Assembly (NCBI RefSeq): GCF_949628215.1
Contig: NW_027441196.1
Span: 1 to 64,000, forward strand
Reading direction: 5' to 3'
From: Phalacrocorax aristotelis
Taxonomy: Eukaryota; Chordata; Aves; Suliformes; Phalacrocoracidae
DNA: 64,000 nucleotides
Position 1 is the stretch's first letter. Each line of letters begins with the position of its first letter. The position numbers and the translations under genes were made by a program. Positions 36,575-48,646 of this stretch are shown one piece after another. The notes beneath the pieces are model-generated. The model did not search any database and was not told where the DNA came from. It saw nothing but the letters and a program-made list of their open reading frames with translations.

Positions 36575-37138
36575 GTTAGTTCGGGTTGCCACAGAGTACC
36601 TGGGAGCTCCACTATTGTAAGCATCCAATCCTAATCTGGGAACAGAGCAGGGCCTGGAATCTGTAAGAGGGTCAGGGGAGTTGGTGGGGAAAAACGGCAG
36701 GTATTGGTTCTTCCCAGTTCCCCGAGGGCTGCAGCAGTTCAGCGAGCTGGAGAAGGCAGCAGCCTGAGAAGAATTGAGCCCTTTGAGCGATGGCACATTC
36801 TGTTCCCCTCCAAAGGGGAAGATTTCAACCCTTCATTTCAATAGTTCAGCCTTGCAGCAGCTGTGATCTCCTAGAGGACATCCCATGGGGCTGTTCCCAT
36901 CAGTCCTCGCCGGCTCTTCGCTCTGCAGATTTTCCAAGGGGCAGTCCCTGGGAGCGATGGGAGTTCAAATGTACAGCAGCAGAGCACCAGGGACTTGTGG
37001 GTCTTCCCAAAGGCTTGCAGTTAAAGGGTTTTTAAATTCTGCAGGAATGTAAAGATTTTGTAAATGCTGCTGCCCTCCTATTTCAAGTTGGTGGCGGCAG
37101 GGGCATTGCGGCGTTCTTTCCCACCTTCTTCCTTTCAG

Positions 37139-40100
37139 GTGCCAGAAGTCCTGCACATCCTCCACAGCTGCATGCAGACCATGCGACAGAGCACCCACAG
37201 GCCCCTCCTGCTCCAGGCGGTGCGTCTCCTGGCCCGCTTTCACCATGAGCCCGTGGTGGACAGCCTCCTCCAGAAGCGGCTGCCCGTGGACAGGTCTGTG
37301 CACTCCCACCTCGCCCCACTGTGGTTAAAGACAGACCCCGTGGCTTGCCTGGGTCCTGGGTGAGGGGGAATCCAGTGGAGAAGAAGGTCGCTTGCCTCCC
37401 AAAAGGTCTGAGCACTGCAAGGCCGTGTGCTCCCGTCTCGGGAAGGAACCAGGCATCATAAGCCCCACTGCTGATGAGGAGAGCGTTTGGCCTCTAGTGA
37501 GGGCACCGCAGGTACCAGGGATGTGAGCTCAGGGGTGAACGTCTCTTCCCCTGCAGGGACGCGATGGAGCTGTGGAGGACCTTGGGGAGAAGCGTCCTGG
37601 GGGTTCAGGTCCTGAAGTACTTAACACAGAAATTAGAGGCAGCGGGAGAGAACAACCCTGGGCCCCACTCCTCCGCTCACCAACCGGACCACAGCCAGGC
37701 TGCTCTGGAGTCCCTCACGGTATGTTCGAAGGCAGAGGCATCCCCGCAGCTTTGCATCCGCTGTCTAACTATCAAATGCCTGGGGGGACTGCACAGGGGC
37801 GACGTGCCAGGGCGTCTCAGCGGTGCCGCTGTAGAGGGGCTGGGGTGCTTCGCTGCTGTCCCTGGCATGAGACCTGCAGGCAGCAAGAGCCCCCAGGGGA
37901 GGCAGAGGGACTGCGCTGGTGGGCAAAGCCCTTGTTTAACAGGTGGTTCTTGGCTGGATTTCCCTGTAGCTCCTCCGTGCCATCTCCGAGGTGGTGTTCG
38001 TGCTGCCAACCGAGGAAAGGGTCCGGCGCCTGCTTCCCCGCCTCCTTCCAGGCCTCCTGGGTGAGGTCAGCAAGGTGCTGGGGGAGGAGATGCTGCTCCC
38101 CCCTTTGAGATGCCGGAGGGGACTCTTCCTCAATGTACCGAGAAGTGAGGACAAGCCGTGCAGGTAAGGAGCAGGAGGGGCAGGGAAGTTGGGGAGCTTT
38201 ACTTCCCCACCCAGGCGTGTTCGTCTGTGGTGCTGAGGGAGCACTTTGGCCTGCCCTGTTTCCTTGGCGTGGCGGCCGGTTCAGGGCTGTCTTGGCTTCT
38301 CTTCTTTCCTGGAGAACCATCTGTTCCCAGAGAGGAAGGGGTTGTGGGGTTGGCACCACCAACTGCTCTCATCCTGCCTCCTGTGCAGCCTTGACGGCAG
38401 CGTGTCCTTTTTCTCCCTCCGCTGACCGGGCAGAGACCCTGCGTGGGGTTGGCCCAGCCCACAGACGGGGAGACCCCTCCTGGCCCGGGGGCGGTGGCCC
38501 AGCTCCGGCCATGGCCATCTGTGGTCTGGTGTCCTAGAGACTCAGCTCGTCTAATCTGCGGCCTGGCAGGGCATGACCAGCGGGCTTGGCTGTAGCAGCA
38601 GAGATCCTGCCTGTAAAATCTGTCGGTGGGCGGACCCATTGGGTCACCTCCTCACAGCACTGGACTCTGCCCCCACTCCTGGTCCTCAAGAGCTGGGGGA
38701 AATTGGAGCTATCTGTGACCTGCAAGTCCTGCTGCATAAAATGCTGGCGAGACGAGCCCTCAGGGAGCACCTTGGGCATCTGGCATCGAGTGAGCCCAGG
38801 GACCCTGCGCTGCCAGTGGCTTGAGGCATGGCAAAGGATGAAAATGTCCATTTTCTGAGAGCTTTATGGACTTGAATGCTACCAAGCGTCATTTCAGGGG
38901 TACCTGGCCTCCAGCACGGGGCCGTGTGGGAAGAGCGGAGCAACACCTCCCACGGCGGCAGAGCTTTTTAGCTCCACCACAGCAAATCTTCCCCAGAAGT
39001 GCTGCGATTTGCGATGTCTTTGGGCTTTCTTTTTGCCAGCCCTTACCGTGAGGCTCTAGAGCTGGTGCTGAGCAGATGCATGGAGAAGAGGTGGCTGCTG
39101 CTGCTACAGAGGCAGGGAGCGTGGGCATTTCTCGAAAACCCGCGGGCTCATGCTGATGGTGTGTGCCTCCTGACGAGGTGAGACCCCGGGGCTGCGCCTC
39201 ACCGTCCTGTGGGCGGCTGTGCCCAGGGAAATGGCTGCCAGGACCATTCCCGTGTGCCCAGGGAGCTGCCTTGCAGGGCTGAACAGCGCCCGCGTCGGAG
39301 CAGGGGAGGTTTGGGGTCGTGGCCTGTGCCCTTGCCGCATGACTGTGTGTCGCCTTCTTGTGCTCTATGTGCAGCGTCCTGCTTCGCAACCAGCTCGTCT
39401 CAAGGGGAGTGATATGGGCCCTTTCCCAGTGGCTGAACTCCCGCTCGGAAAACCTGCAGCTCACGGCAACGGCTTTCTTTGCTGAGGTGAGGCAACAGGG
39501 CGGGGAGGAAGGCTTCAGAGGGCTTCTCTTAGGAAAGTGCTGCTTGGGATGTCTCTTTCTGAGGGAAGAAGGTGCCAGGAGAGAGTCACCGTCCAGTGGA
39601 TCCAATGGATCCTCATTTCTTTGAAGCCCATTCGCGTGCTGTGCCTGGGCTTGGCTGGCACCCTGGCACTCACGGGCATGTTGCTTTATTGTAGCTGATG
39701 AAGGACCCCCCGATGATGGAGAAGAAGTTCCTGGAGAGTGTCCTAGGCGTCTTGGTGGAGAGATCACAGCACGGAATCAGCGCTGTGCAGCAGATGACAG
39801 CGAGAGGCCTGGGCAATGCAGTCAGGAGAGCACCCGAGGAGGTGAGACCAGCTTTTCCCTTCTCTGACTGCAGCCACTCACTGGCAGGAACCTGGTGGAG
39901 AGCTGCACGGGGCTTTGAGAGCTTGGCCAGGCTAGCAAAGGCAAACGGGGCTCTTTCCTAAGGCCACGCTCCTTTCTCTGATGTCCGCAGGGTGGCAAAG
40001 GGGGACCTGGCGCCAAACAAGGCTTCCTGGGCTGAGATCCCCTCTGAGCCGGTTTCTAGCAACTTCAGCCCCTGGCAGATGAAGGGTTCCTGACCAAACA

Positions 40101-42663
40101 CTCTTGCCCGTCAAGGAGTTAGAGCCCCCTAACAGTTCCCCCGAGGGGGCCCAAGCCTGTGCTGCCCTGTGCATCTCCCTTGGCCTCAGGAGGAGCTTGG
40201 CCGGCTCACTGCGACCAAGGAGCCTGCAGGCAGCTCCCCCATGTACCAGGGCTTGAGGCCTTGTAGGACAATCCCGTAAGAGCTCAAATGGCCAAACCGG
40301 CCTAACCCTTCCCACGGGTGGGGTCTGCACAGCACCCTGCGTGGGGATCAGAGGCGCAGGCAGGGCTGCACGAGTCAGGGCTCCCAGCACCTGAAGGGAC
40401 TGCCTTTATTAGCCTCTCTTTCTCTGAAGTGCTGGCTCTGACAAAGAGCATGTCAGAAGAGATCTTAGAGAGTCTCGAGCCCCTTTCCTGAGGGGATCAG
40501 AACAGGCCAGCGCCTCCTGGTGCAAAACATAAGCAATGGTAAAGAGGCGCTGTTTGGGCCAGGACTCGTGAGAAGCTTGTGGGGTCTTTGGCTTTGCAGG
40601 TGCGAAGGCACAAGGAGGCCATTCTGGAGGCGCTGCAGAGGGGCCTGAGGGACACCACCTGTCCCGAGGTGGCTGCTGAGAGCATGCTGGCGCTGGCTGA
40701 GGTGGTGAGGAAGCTGAAGGCAGAGGGCTTGGGGTCTGCCTTCAAAGACGTCGCCAGGTCCACCAAGATGTTCTTTGAGGCTGTGAGTGAACCAACTCTT
40801 TCTTCTGCTTGTCTGAGAGGTGGGGGCGGGGAGGGAGGCGGGACGGTGTGTGCCCAGGGCCTCCCCGTGCTGCGTGGAGGCTCTCTGCTGGCTGAACATC
40901 TGCTTGGACCCTTTCCCCCCACTCTTCTGCGGGTAGGGTGGGCTGTGCTGTCAAGTGCCTGTGTCTGCCCCAGGACGGCAGGGTTTCTCGTGCGCTCCTG
41001 TGGTTTCCCAGGCATTACATGGCTCCCCTGCCAGAAAGGCTGCTTAGGTGCCCGGAGGCTCCCTGTGTATTGGGAGTCACTCCGGGACTCATGACCTAGG
41101 TGGCAGGGAAGGAATCTGGATGAGGTGACCTTCTTTCCAAACCATTGTTTTCCAAAGCACTGTATTCAAGCACACTGATTTACCGATCCCTGATTCTTGT
41201 TCTGGTTGTTTACGTACTGGTTTCTTGAGGGTGGAAATGAGTGGACGAGAGCTGTTTCTTGGGCTGCTCTTCTCCACGGGCAGCGCGCGATTGTTGAAGT
41301 GGCGTTGGTAGGAGGTGCCCTCATTACCCAGCTGACAGATGGGGTCTGTGAGTTGCAGGAGCCAGAGGTCCTTCGCTCCTCGGCCTTCAGCCTCTACGCC
41401 GCCCTGGCCTCCTCCGCCTCAGGGAAGAGATCATTCTTCGCCAGGGAAGTGGCGGAAACCTGGGTCAGCCTTCTCTTGCACCTCCGGGATCCTGACCCTG
41501 AAGTCTCCAATGCAAGAGCCCCCACATCTCATTTGCAAAGCCGTAGCAAGCCGTAGAAAGGCATAGAAAGCTGCCTGGCGAACTGCTGCAGCCAGTGCCC
41601 TCCCTGCCCGGAGACTGCGTCTGGGGCAGCCCCCTCTGCTGGGGGGGTGAGCTGAGCAGAGCTCAGCTGGACGAGCTTCCTGGCAAGGACCCCACCCGCT
41701 CCCACAGGGGAGGAACGACGTGGCTCGACTCTCTTTTTCAGGTGTGCAGGACCGCTCTCTATCTCTGCGCTCCGTTTTTGGGGCCAGAGCGGGTGCAGGA
41801 GACCATCATCACCTCCATCGGTCTGAGCGCAGCCGAGCTGCAGTACGAGGTTTGCCATTGCCTGGTGAGTGAGCTGTGCCCTGGGGAGAGGTTGCGGCCG
41901 CAGGGCCCTTCCCCAGAACCGAGAGGGGAGCATGAGGTGACATGCCACGGGTGGGCAGGGTGCGAGCCGGGTAGCTGGTGCAGAGGCACGGCCACCCCTT
42001 CTGGACACCTGCGCTCTCTCTCTCGCTCCCTCTTTTCTCTCCCTTTCCCCTTGTGGCCCACCCAGCCAACCGGCCGTGGGTCAGCAGAGGGGTCTTTTTG
42101 GCCAGAGAAGAAATTGTGCCTCTCTGCTTGCCCCTAGGTCAGAGATGCCCCTGCTGTGCTGGAGAGGCTCCGCAGCATCGCCAGGAGCCGCCACCTCGAG
42201 AACGGGCAGGCGCTGCACTCTGCCACCATTGCAGTCCTAGGTGAGAGTCAGGGCTGGGGCCCGATGCTGTGCTCCTCCCTGCCAAGATGGCCACGGTGGC
42301 CTGCGCTTTCCCCATCTGCCCAGGGAGGCCAGGGCTGGGGCCGGCCTTAGGAGGGCTGCCACAGAGGGGTTTGCCGAGGGCTCAGTGCGAGCGTAGGAGA
42401 AGGGCTGCAGAGCGGGTGCCGGTGGGGAGGCTGGACCCCGCACGAGGCGACGCTCAGCTCTGGCAGCTGCTATGTCGCGACTGTAAAGTTCTGATCTTTC
42501 TAGCCTTCCCCTCCAGCTCCCCAAGCACGTCCCAGGTGTAGGGGAGGGCCACAAGCCAGGGCTGTGGGGCAGTGCCTTGACACTCACCTCTTTGTCCCAT
42601 GCCTTAGGAGACATCCTGGAAAAAGCAAGAGGCCTTAGCGGCTCTTGCCAGCAGCAGGAGTGA
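37139..42663 (+). CDS. Maestro HEAT-like repeat (MROH) family protein, 3' part
   Basis: MROH proteins are built of helical HEAT repeats. Their molecular roles are poorly known and some are testis-biased. Eleven exons are visible: 37139-37293 (VPEVLHILHSCMQTMRQST), 37557-37719 (ELWRTLGRSVLGVQVLKYLT), 37970-38163, 39040-39177 (ALELVLSRCMEKRWLLLLQR), 39375-39486, 39695-39841 (LMKDPPMMEKKFLESVLGVL), 40600-40782, 41359-41511 (LRSSAFSLYAALASSASGKR), 41742-41864 (VCRTALYLCAPFLGPERVQE), 42138-42240 and 42608-42663 (stop TGA). They total 1527 nt, 508 codons plus stop, and every junction keeps phase. This supports an intact gene. The exon at 41359 ends in a GC donor (AAT|GCAAGA). It has a weak acceptor; an alternative start near 41281 would also stay open. 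The N-terminal exons were not found. Which MROH member it is cannot be told. Confidence 0.88.
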
Positions 42664-42899
42664 GGCTCCTATTCTCAGGTAGGTTTGAGCAGAGCCGAGC
42701 TCTGGCTCTGCTGGTCAGGGAGGAGCTTGGAGGCCTGGCAGCAAAAGGCCTGGCTCGGAGCAGGAGAGGAGCACCCAGCAAGGGCAGCTCCTCATCGCCC
42801 CTCCCGTGTCACTGCAGCTTCCTATTGCCCGCGGCCAGAGGCAGACAAGATCTTCTGCGACTGTGACAGTGACCACTGCGAGCCGGGGGTACTTATGGC

Positions 42900-42905
42900 A
42901 ATAAA
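42900..42905 (+). terminator. Polyadenylation signal of the MROH gene
   Basis: AATAAA lies 237 bp after the stop codon in a plausible 3' UTR. A CR1 fragment begins just downstream. Confidence 0.7.
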
Positions 42906-42934
42906 CCTCCTTTGACCACCACGCCGATGGAGAG

Positions 42935-43260
42935 TGATCTTTCTTTCCTAGAGGCGGGGGGCCGTGCCAGGGTTGTGCCAAGGCCTGAGGGGATGCACCC
43001 ACAGGTGCTGAGGGAGCTGGCTGATGTGACCACAAGGCTGCTCTCAGTGACCCTTGAAATGTTGCAGCAACTGGGGAAGGTTCCTGAGGACTGGGAGAAA
43101 GCAAATGTGGCTCCTGTCTTCAGGAAGGGCCAGAAAGAAGATCCAGGGTGGCACAAGCTGGTTGGCCTCACTTCAGTCCTTTGGGACATGGGGGACCACA
43201 GGGGTTTGTTCACTTTGGGTTTAGGTAGTGTTGTGACACCATCTCCCATAACACCCTCAC
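42935..43260 (+). mobile_element. CR1 LINE fragment (RT N-terminal part)
   Basis: The peptide GMHPQVLRELADVTTRLLSV, then GKVPEDWEKANVAPVFRKGQ, then KEDPG...LVGLTSV, is the typical start of the CR1 reverse-transcriptase domain. It breaks off after about 100 codons. Confidence 0.85.
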
Positions 43261-43439
43261 TGAGGAGGTGGCAAAGGTCGAGTCCGATAAGAGGCTGTGG
43301 AGGGAGACTGAAAACGTTCCCGTGGATGCCCAGAGGGCTGCAATTTGTGGCACAAAACCCCGTGAGAGGATCGCTCACTAGCGGTGTGCCAAGTTTGGGC
43401 AGCGGTGCTGATGCAACGTCCACTCCTCACAAGTGATGA

Positions 43440-44525
43440 AGACACCGTGGCAGAGCACGCTCTCAGCTAGTTGGCAGGTGACAGGGTGCCACAGTGCTAA
43501 ACCCCCTGACTAGGGTCGTTGGGAGACTCCACATGAGGAGGGTTTAAGGTTTTAATATCAAGTTTACTTATTTGAGGATATTTGGTGTTGTAGGGGATTT
43601 TTACTAAGAGAAGCGCTCTCTACTGAATATACCGAAATCACATGATAGTGAAATCCCAACAGAAGCAGAAGAGAGCAATTGCACTCTACAGCGGAATCAG
43701 ATGGCAAATAGGATTCCCATTACCTATCTCCATATGCTCACTGTCAGGATGCTGGGTGTCCCCAGTCGCCAGGAAGGAGTACATGGGTTTAAGGCAGCTG
43801 AAGCCCATTTCTCTCTTCCAAGTATATTTTGCCGGCTTTTTGACTTTTACACTCTATGCTGGCTTGGGCCACCTACCACCACATATACGCTTCTCCCATG
43901 CTGGTCTAGCTGGCTCAGGGCAATAATACTTTCTAATGATTATTTTAGGCAAGACCATTACGTAACTACTTTACCCACTCAATTGATACGTCCATGAATC
44001 GACAACAAAAGGCGCCATCCAGTCCCCTTGGTGTTGAGGCAAGTTCTGCTTGCTTTACAACAGCCATAGTCACCTCCTAACATTATTTTCTGAGCTCCGT
44101 GAGCCCATCATCCTTGCCGAGCTTCTCCAGTGTGGGGTTTGTTTTGGTCAGTCACATAGGAGCCGAAGGAGCAGCCACCACAACAGCCAGGTGTAACAGA
44201 GCTGGGGAAGCCCTGGCCGTGAACGACTTGTTCTGGCAAAGTAATTGCCTCTTTAGAAGAAAAGGTTTTACACTGTTCGAATCAAATACAAACAGTTCTG
44301 CATACAGAGGGAGCGAGTCATTTACCTACACCAAAATTAGGGGCAAAGTTTCTTTGGATCTCCCACCTGAGCCTCTTTTGTATCAAATTCTCCTTCTTGT
44401 CTCCCATCCTCGTGTGACGCACAACAGCAAAGAGCCTGGGACCATCGTCTAAAGAACCCCCCATAGGAACGGGTAGGCTGCCGTGGGGTCCCTCTAGGCG
44501 GTGCAATACCCACGCTTTACAAACC
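43440..44525. other. Unassigned repeat-like DNA
   Basis: No gene was recognised. The stretch 44300-44500 read on the minus strand resembles retroviral LTR or leader sequence in composition, but no element can be named. Confidence 0.3.
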
Positions 44526-44529
44526 CAGC

Positions 44530-45180
44530 CTGGAGGCAGTCTTCTAGAACTGCACTAGCAAGGATTGCCTCAAAGGGGCTAAGCCTTTCCCTCGGTCTCC
44601 TGGCTCTGCTTCCGTTCACACAGCCCAGGATGGCCTTGGCCACCTTTGACTCCAGGGCGTGCTGGTGGCCCATGTGCCATTCACCGTCCACCAGGTCCCC
44701 AGGGCTGCTTCCACAGAGCAGCTCCAGAGCCAGGCAGTGCCCAGCCTCTGTGGCTGTGATTTGTTAGGCTGCTGCAGGGGCAGGGCTTTGCTTTTCTCCC
44801 TGCTGAAATTCCTAAGGTTCATGCCAGCCCATGCCTCTCGCCGGTTGAGCTCCCCGGGGCTGGCCGCTTTCCCCCAGAAGGCTATCATCTGCAAACCTGA
44901 CAAGCGTGCCTTCCATCACCTCTTCAAGGTCACTGATAAAGAAGTTATACAGGACAGGTCTCCAGATGGACGCATGAAATGCTCCTGTCGGTACTGCTTT
45001 CTAGTTAGAGTATGAACCACTTAGTCACAAGCCTCTGAGCCCAACCGCCCCTCCGGCATTTGACCCAACTGGTTACCCAGGCATGGTGACCAGAACTTGC
45101 TCACCTGGATGCACGGCTATTGTTGGGGATGCTATTGAAAGGCTTGCTGAAGTCAAAGTCAAAGATGCCTTTTCACTTCC
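44530..45180 (-). mobile_element. CR1 LINE fragment, degenerate
   Basis: The plus strand shows antisense CR1 signatures: CAGGATGGCCTTGGCCACCT, TGATAAAGAAGTTATACAGG (RT region upstream of ADDT) and GAAAGGCTTGCTGAAGTCAA (DFSKAF region). Their order confirms minus orientation. Confidence 0.8.
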
Positions 45181-45639
45181 TCTCCATGACCTTTCAGAGA
45201 TGATACGGAGCAGCCCCACTATGACTTTGGCCTGCTCTCTTAGCCCCTTTGGCTGCAGCCCCTCTAGCCCCCCAGACTCTAAGAGCTTCCGTTAAATAAA
45301 CCACCCCTGAATTGCTCCTTGCCCACTGCTGCTTCTGCTTCTTCTCCTCACACCCTGCCTTGATGCACACAGGCCTGGGAGACCCTTCTCGTGGAGACTG
45401 AGGAAAGGAAGATTTCTGAGGATGCAGCTCTGACCTACCTGCACCTCCTCTTCCTATTTCATCTGCTCGATTCGGCAGCAGGCCCGCGGTTTCCCTTTTC
45501 ATCGCCTTACTGTTAATGAAGCAGTAGCAGCTCATCACTCTGCCCATACCCTCACTTGCAAGCGTCTCTCCTAGGGAAGCCAGGGACGTGACGGACACCC
45601 GGCTGCACCCTACGACACTCCGAGGTCTAGAGAGAGACA

Positions 45640-46200
45640 AAGACCCCAAACCTCAGGAAATAAGACACCGAAAAATCATAAGTGAGATCGAAGGGTTGAA
45701 AGAACCAGGATGGTCAGCCTTGAAACCTTGCCTAGAGAGAACAGAAAGCCCCTAAAGCAGAGAGATGGGAATAGCTGCCCTGGGGCTCACCATTGCTCAG
45801 GCAGAAGCCATGGCAGGAGGTGAAGTAACACCCTAACTCAGTGATAACTGGCAGGATGAAGGGATGACCTCCGGTTACCTTAGGCAATTATGCTGCTAAA
45901 AAGCACACCCCTAGGAGGAGACCTGAGATGGAAATATGAGCCCACCTTAACATAATGAGCCCAGCTAAAAGGAAGATGTGTGCGGATGAACTATTGTACA
46001 AGTAACCAAGCAGATATTTTAATGGAACATCTCTTGTTATTGTTTTGTATAAAAGACCCCCCCCGTGTTTCTAAACGGTCTGCTGGCTGATGGTAAATGC
46101 TCGGCACCCCACTCTGCAGACTGGGGAGAGAGACAAATATCTCTCGACTCAGTGTGTTGATTGGATTTTGCACACCAGGGAAGAACCCTGATGTAGGGAC
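45640..46200 (+). mobile_element. Possible LTR with TATA box
   Basis: TTGTTTTGTATAAAAGACCC (46041-46060) is a clear TATA context. It is followed at LTR-like spacing by ACGGTCTGCTGGCTGATGG and a short R/U5-like stretch ending near TGTAGGGACAACA. No coding region or second LTR was found, so the assignment rests on layout. Confidence 0.4.
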
Positions 46201-46270
46201 AACATAAGCACTAACAATGTTCTCTGGGGAGGCCACTACCACCCCTCTGGGGGGCTGCTCTGACAAGGGA

Positions 46271-46339
46271 GAAAATGGCGGCGGACGAAGGCAGCGCGCT
46301 TGTGCGGCACCACACGGCATGCTGGGAGCTGTAGTGCCA
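46271..46339 (+). promoter_or_regulatory. Promoter-like seed: YY1-type motif plus ZNF143-type motif
   Basis: GAAAATGGCGGC at 46271-46282 matches the YY1 core found just downstream of many TATA-less start sites. At 46316-46335 the minus strand reads ACTACAGCTCCCAGCATGCC, close to the ZNF143/THAP11 consensus ACTACAAYTCCCAGCATGC. Between them lies a short CpG-rich stretch. The motif pair is typical of housekeeping promoters. The second motif is also the first unit of the adjoining array. Confidence 0.55.
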
Positions 46340-48646
46340 TGCCCCACAGCAGGCCAGGGCACCACCCCAGCGGCTGTGGGTGTGTGTGGGGCCCCAGGCC
46401 ATGCTGGGAGCTGTAGTGCCATGCCCCACAGCAGGCCAGGGCACCACCCCAGCGGCTGTGGGTGTGTGTGGGGCCCCAGGCCATGCTGGGAGCTGTAGTG
46501 CCATGCCCCACAGCAGGCCAGGGCACCACTTCTAGTGGCTGTGGGTGTGTGTGGGGCCCCAGGCCATGCTGGGAGCTGTAGTGCCATGCCCCACAGCAGG
46601 CCAGGGCACCACTTCTAGTGGCTGTGGGTGTGTGTGGGGCCCCAGGCCATGCTGGGAGCTGTAGTGCCATGCCCCACAGCAGGCCAGGGCACCACCCCAG
46701 TGGCTGTGGGTGTGTGTGGGGCCCCAGGCCATGCTGGGAGCTGTAGTGCCATGCCCCACAGCAGGCCAGGGCACCACCCCAGCGGCTGTGGGTGTGTGTG
46801 GGGCCCCAGGCCATGCTGGGAGCTGTAGTGCCATGCCCCACAGCAGGCCAGGGCACCACTTCTAGTGGCTGTGGGTGTGTGTGGGGCCCCAGGCCATGCT
46901 GGGAGCTGTAGTGCCATGCCCCACAGCAGGCCAGGGCACCACCCCAGCGGCTGTGGGGGTGTGTGGGGCCCCAGGCCATGCTGGGAGCTGTAGTGCCATG
47001 CCCCACAGCAGGCCAGGGCACCACTTCTAGTGGCTGTGGGTGTGTGTGGGGCCCCAGGCCATGCTGGGAGCTGTAGTGCCGTGCCCCACAGCAGGCCAGG
47101 GCACCACTTCTAGTGGCTGTGGGTGTGTGTGGGGCCCCAGGCCATGCTGGGAGCTGTAGTGCCGTGCCCCACAGCAGGCCAGGGCACCACTTCTAGTGGC
47201 TGTGGGTGTGTGTGGGGCCCCAGGCCATGCTGGGAGCTGTAGTGCCATGCCCCACAGCAGGCCAGGGCACCACCCCAGCGGCTGTGGGGGTGTGTGGGGC
47301 CCCAGGCCATGCTGGGAGCTGTAGTGCCATGCCCCACAGCAGGCCAGGGTACCACTTCTAGTGGCTGTGGGTGTGTGTGGGGCCCCAGGCCATGCTGGGA
47401 GCTGTAGTGCCATGCCCCACAGCAGGCCAGGGCACCACCCCAGCGGCTGTGGGTGTGTGTGGGGCCCCAGGCCATGCTGGGAGCTGTAGTGCCATGCCCC
47501 ACAGCAGGCCAGGGCACCACTTCTAGTGGCTGTGGGTGTGTGTGGGGCCCCAGGCCATGCTGGGAGCTGTAGTGCCATGCCCCACAGCAGGCCAGGGCAC
47601 CACTTCTAGTGGCTGTGGGTGTGTGTGGGGCCCCAGGCCGTGCTGGGAGCTGTAGTGCCATGCCCCACAGCAGGCCAGGGCACCACCCCAGCGGCTGTGG
47701 GTGTGTGTGGGGCCCCAGGCCATGCTGGGAGCTGTAGTGCCATGCCCCACAGCAGGCCAGGGCACCACTTCTAGTGGCTGTGGGTGTGTGTGGGGCCCCA
47801 GGCCATGCTGGGAGCTGTAGTGCCATGCCCCACAGCAGGCCAGGGCACCACCCCAGCGGCTGTGGGTGTGTGTGGGGCCCCAGGCCATGCTGGGAGCTGT
47901 AGTGCCATGCCCCACAGCAGGCCAGGGCACCACTTCTAGTGGCTGTGGGTGTGTGTGGGGCCCCAGGCCATGCTGGGAGCTGTAGTGCCATGCCCCACAG
48001 CAGGCCAGGGCACCACCCCAGCGGCTGTGGGTGTGTGTGGGGCCCCAGGCCATGCTGGGAGCTGTAGTGCCATGCCCCACAGCAGGCCAGGGCACCACTT
48101 CTAGTGGCTGTGGGTGTGTGTGGGGCCCCAGGCCATGCTGGGAGCTGTAGTGCCATGCCCCACAGCAGGCCAGGGCACCACTTCTAGTGGCTGTGGGTGT
48201 GTGTGGGGCCCCAGGCCATGCTGGGAGCTGTAGTGCCATGCCCCACAGCAGGCCAGGGCACCACTTCTAGTGGCTGTGGGTGTGTGTGGGGCCCCAGGCC
48301 ATGCTGGGAGCTGTAGTGCCGTGCCCCACAGCAGGCCAGGGCACCACTTCTAGTGGCTGTGGGTGTGTGTGGGGCCCCAGGCCATGCTGGGAGCTGTAGT
48401 GCCATGCCCCACAGCAGGCCAGGGCACCACCCCAGCGGCTGTGGGTGTGTGTGGGGCCCCAGGCCATGCTGGGAGCTGTAGTGCCATGCCCCACAGCAGG
48501 CCAGGGCACCACTTCTAGTGGCTGTGGGGGTGTGTGGGGCCCCAGGCCATGCTGGGAGCTGTAGTGCCATGCCCCACAGCAGGCCAGGGCACCACTTCTA
48601 GTGGCTGTGGGTGTGTGTGGGGCCCCAGGCCATGCTGGGAGCTGTA
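46319..48646 (+). repeat. 82/83-bp minisatellite, 29 copies of a ZNF143-type core
   Basis: Twenty-eight complete units plus a final partial one. Eleven units are 82 bp (linker ACCCCAGCGG or ACCCCAGTGG) and seventeen are 83 bp (linker ACTTCTAGTGG). 11x82+17x83 equals the 2313 bp between the first and last GCTGGGAGCTGTA, so there are no other length changes. Linker order (C = ACCCC, T = ACTTC) is CCTTCCTCTTTCTCTTCTCTCTTTTCTT. Every unit has CATGCTGGGAGCTGTAG, a GCCATGCCCCACAGCAGGCC block and a GTGTGTGTGGGG block. Units are otherwise almost identical, indicating recent expansion or homogenisation. Confidence 0.98.

Noticed and set aside
38573-38858. Additional MROH exon between 38163 and 39040
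   Set aside because: The flanking exons join directly in phase 2, and the frames here lack splice sites or are interrupted.
46236-48570. Long minus-strand frames (up to 348 codons) of a repeated peptide, MALQLPAWPGAPHTPTA...
   Set aside because: They are a by-product of the stop-free minisatellite unit read in rotating frames. The 82/83-bp period shifts frame between units, and no start context or splice signal supports translation.
46319-48646. CRISPR-like array
   Set aside because: The whole 82/83-bp unit is repeated, without unique spacers, in a vertebrate genome. It is a minisatellite.
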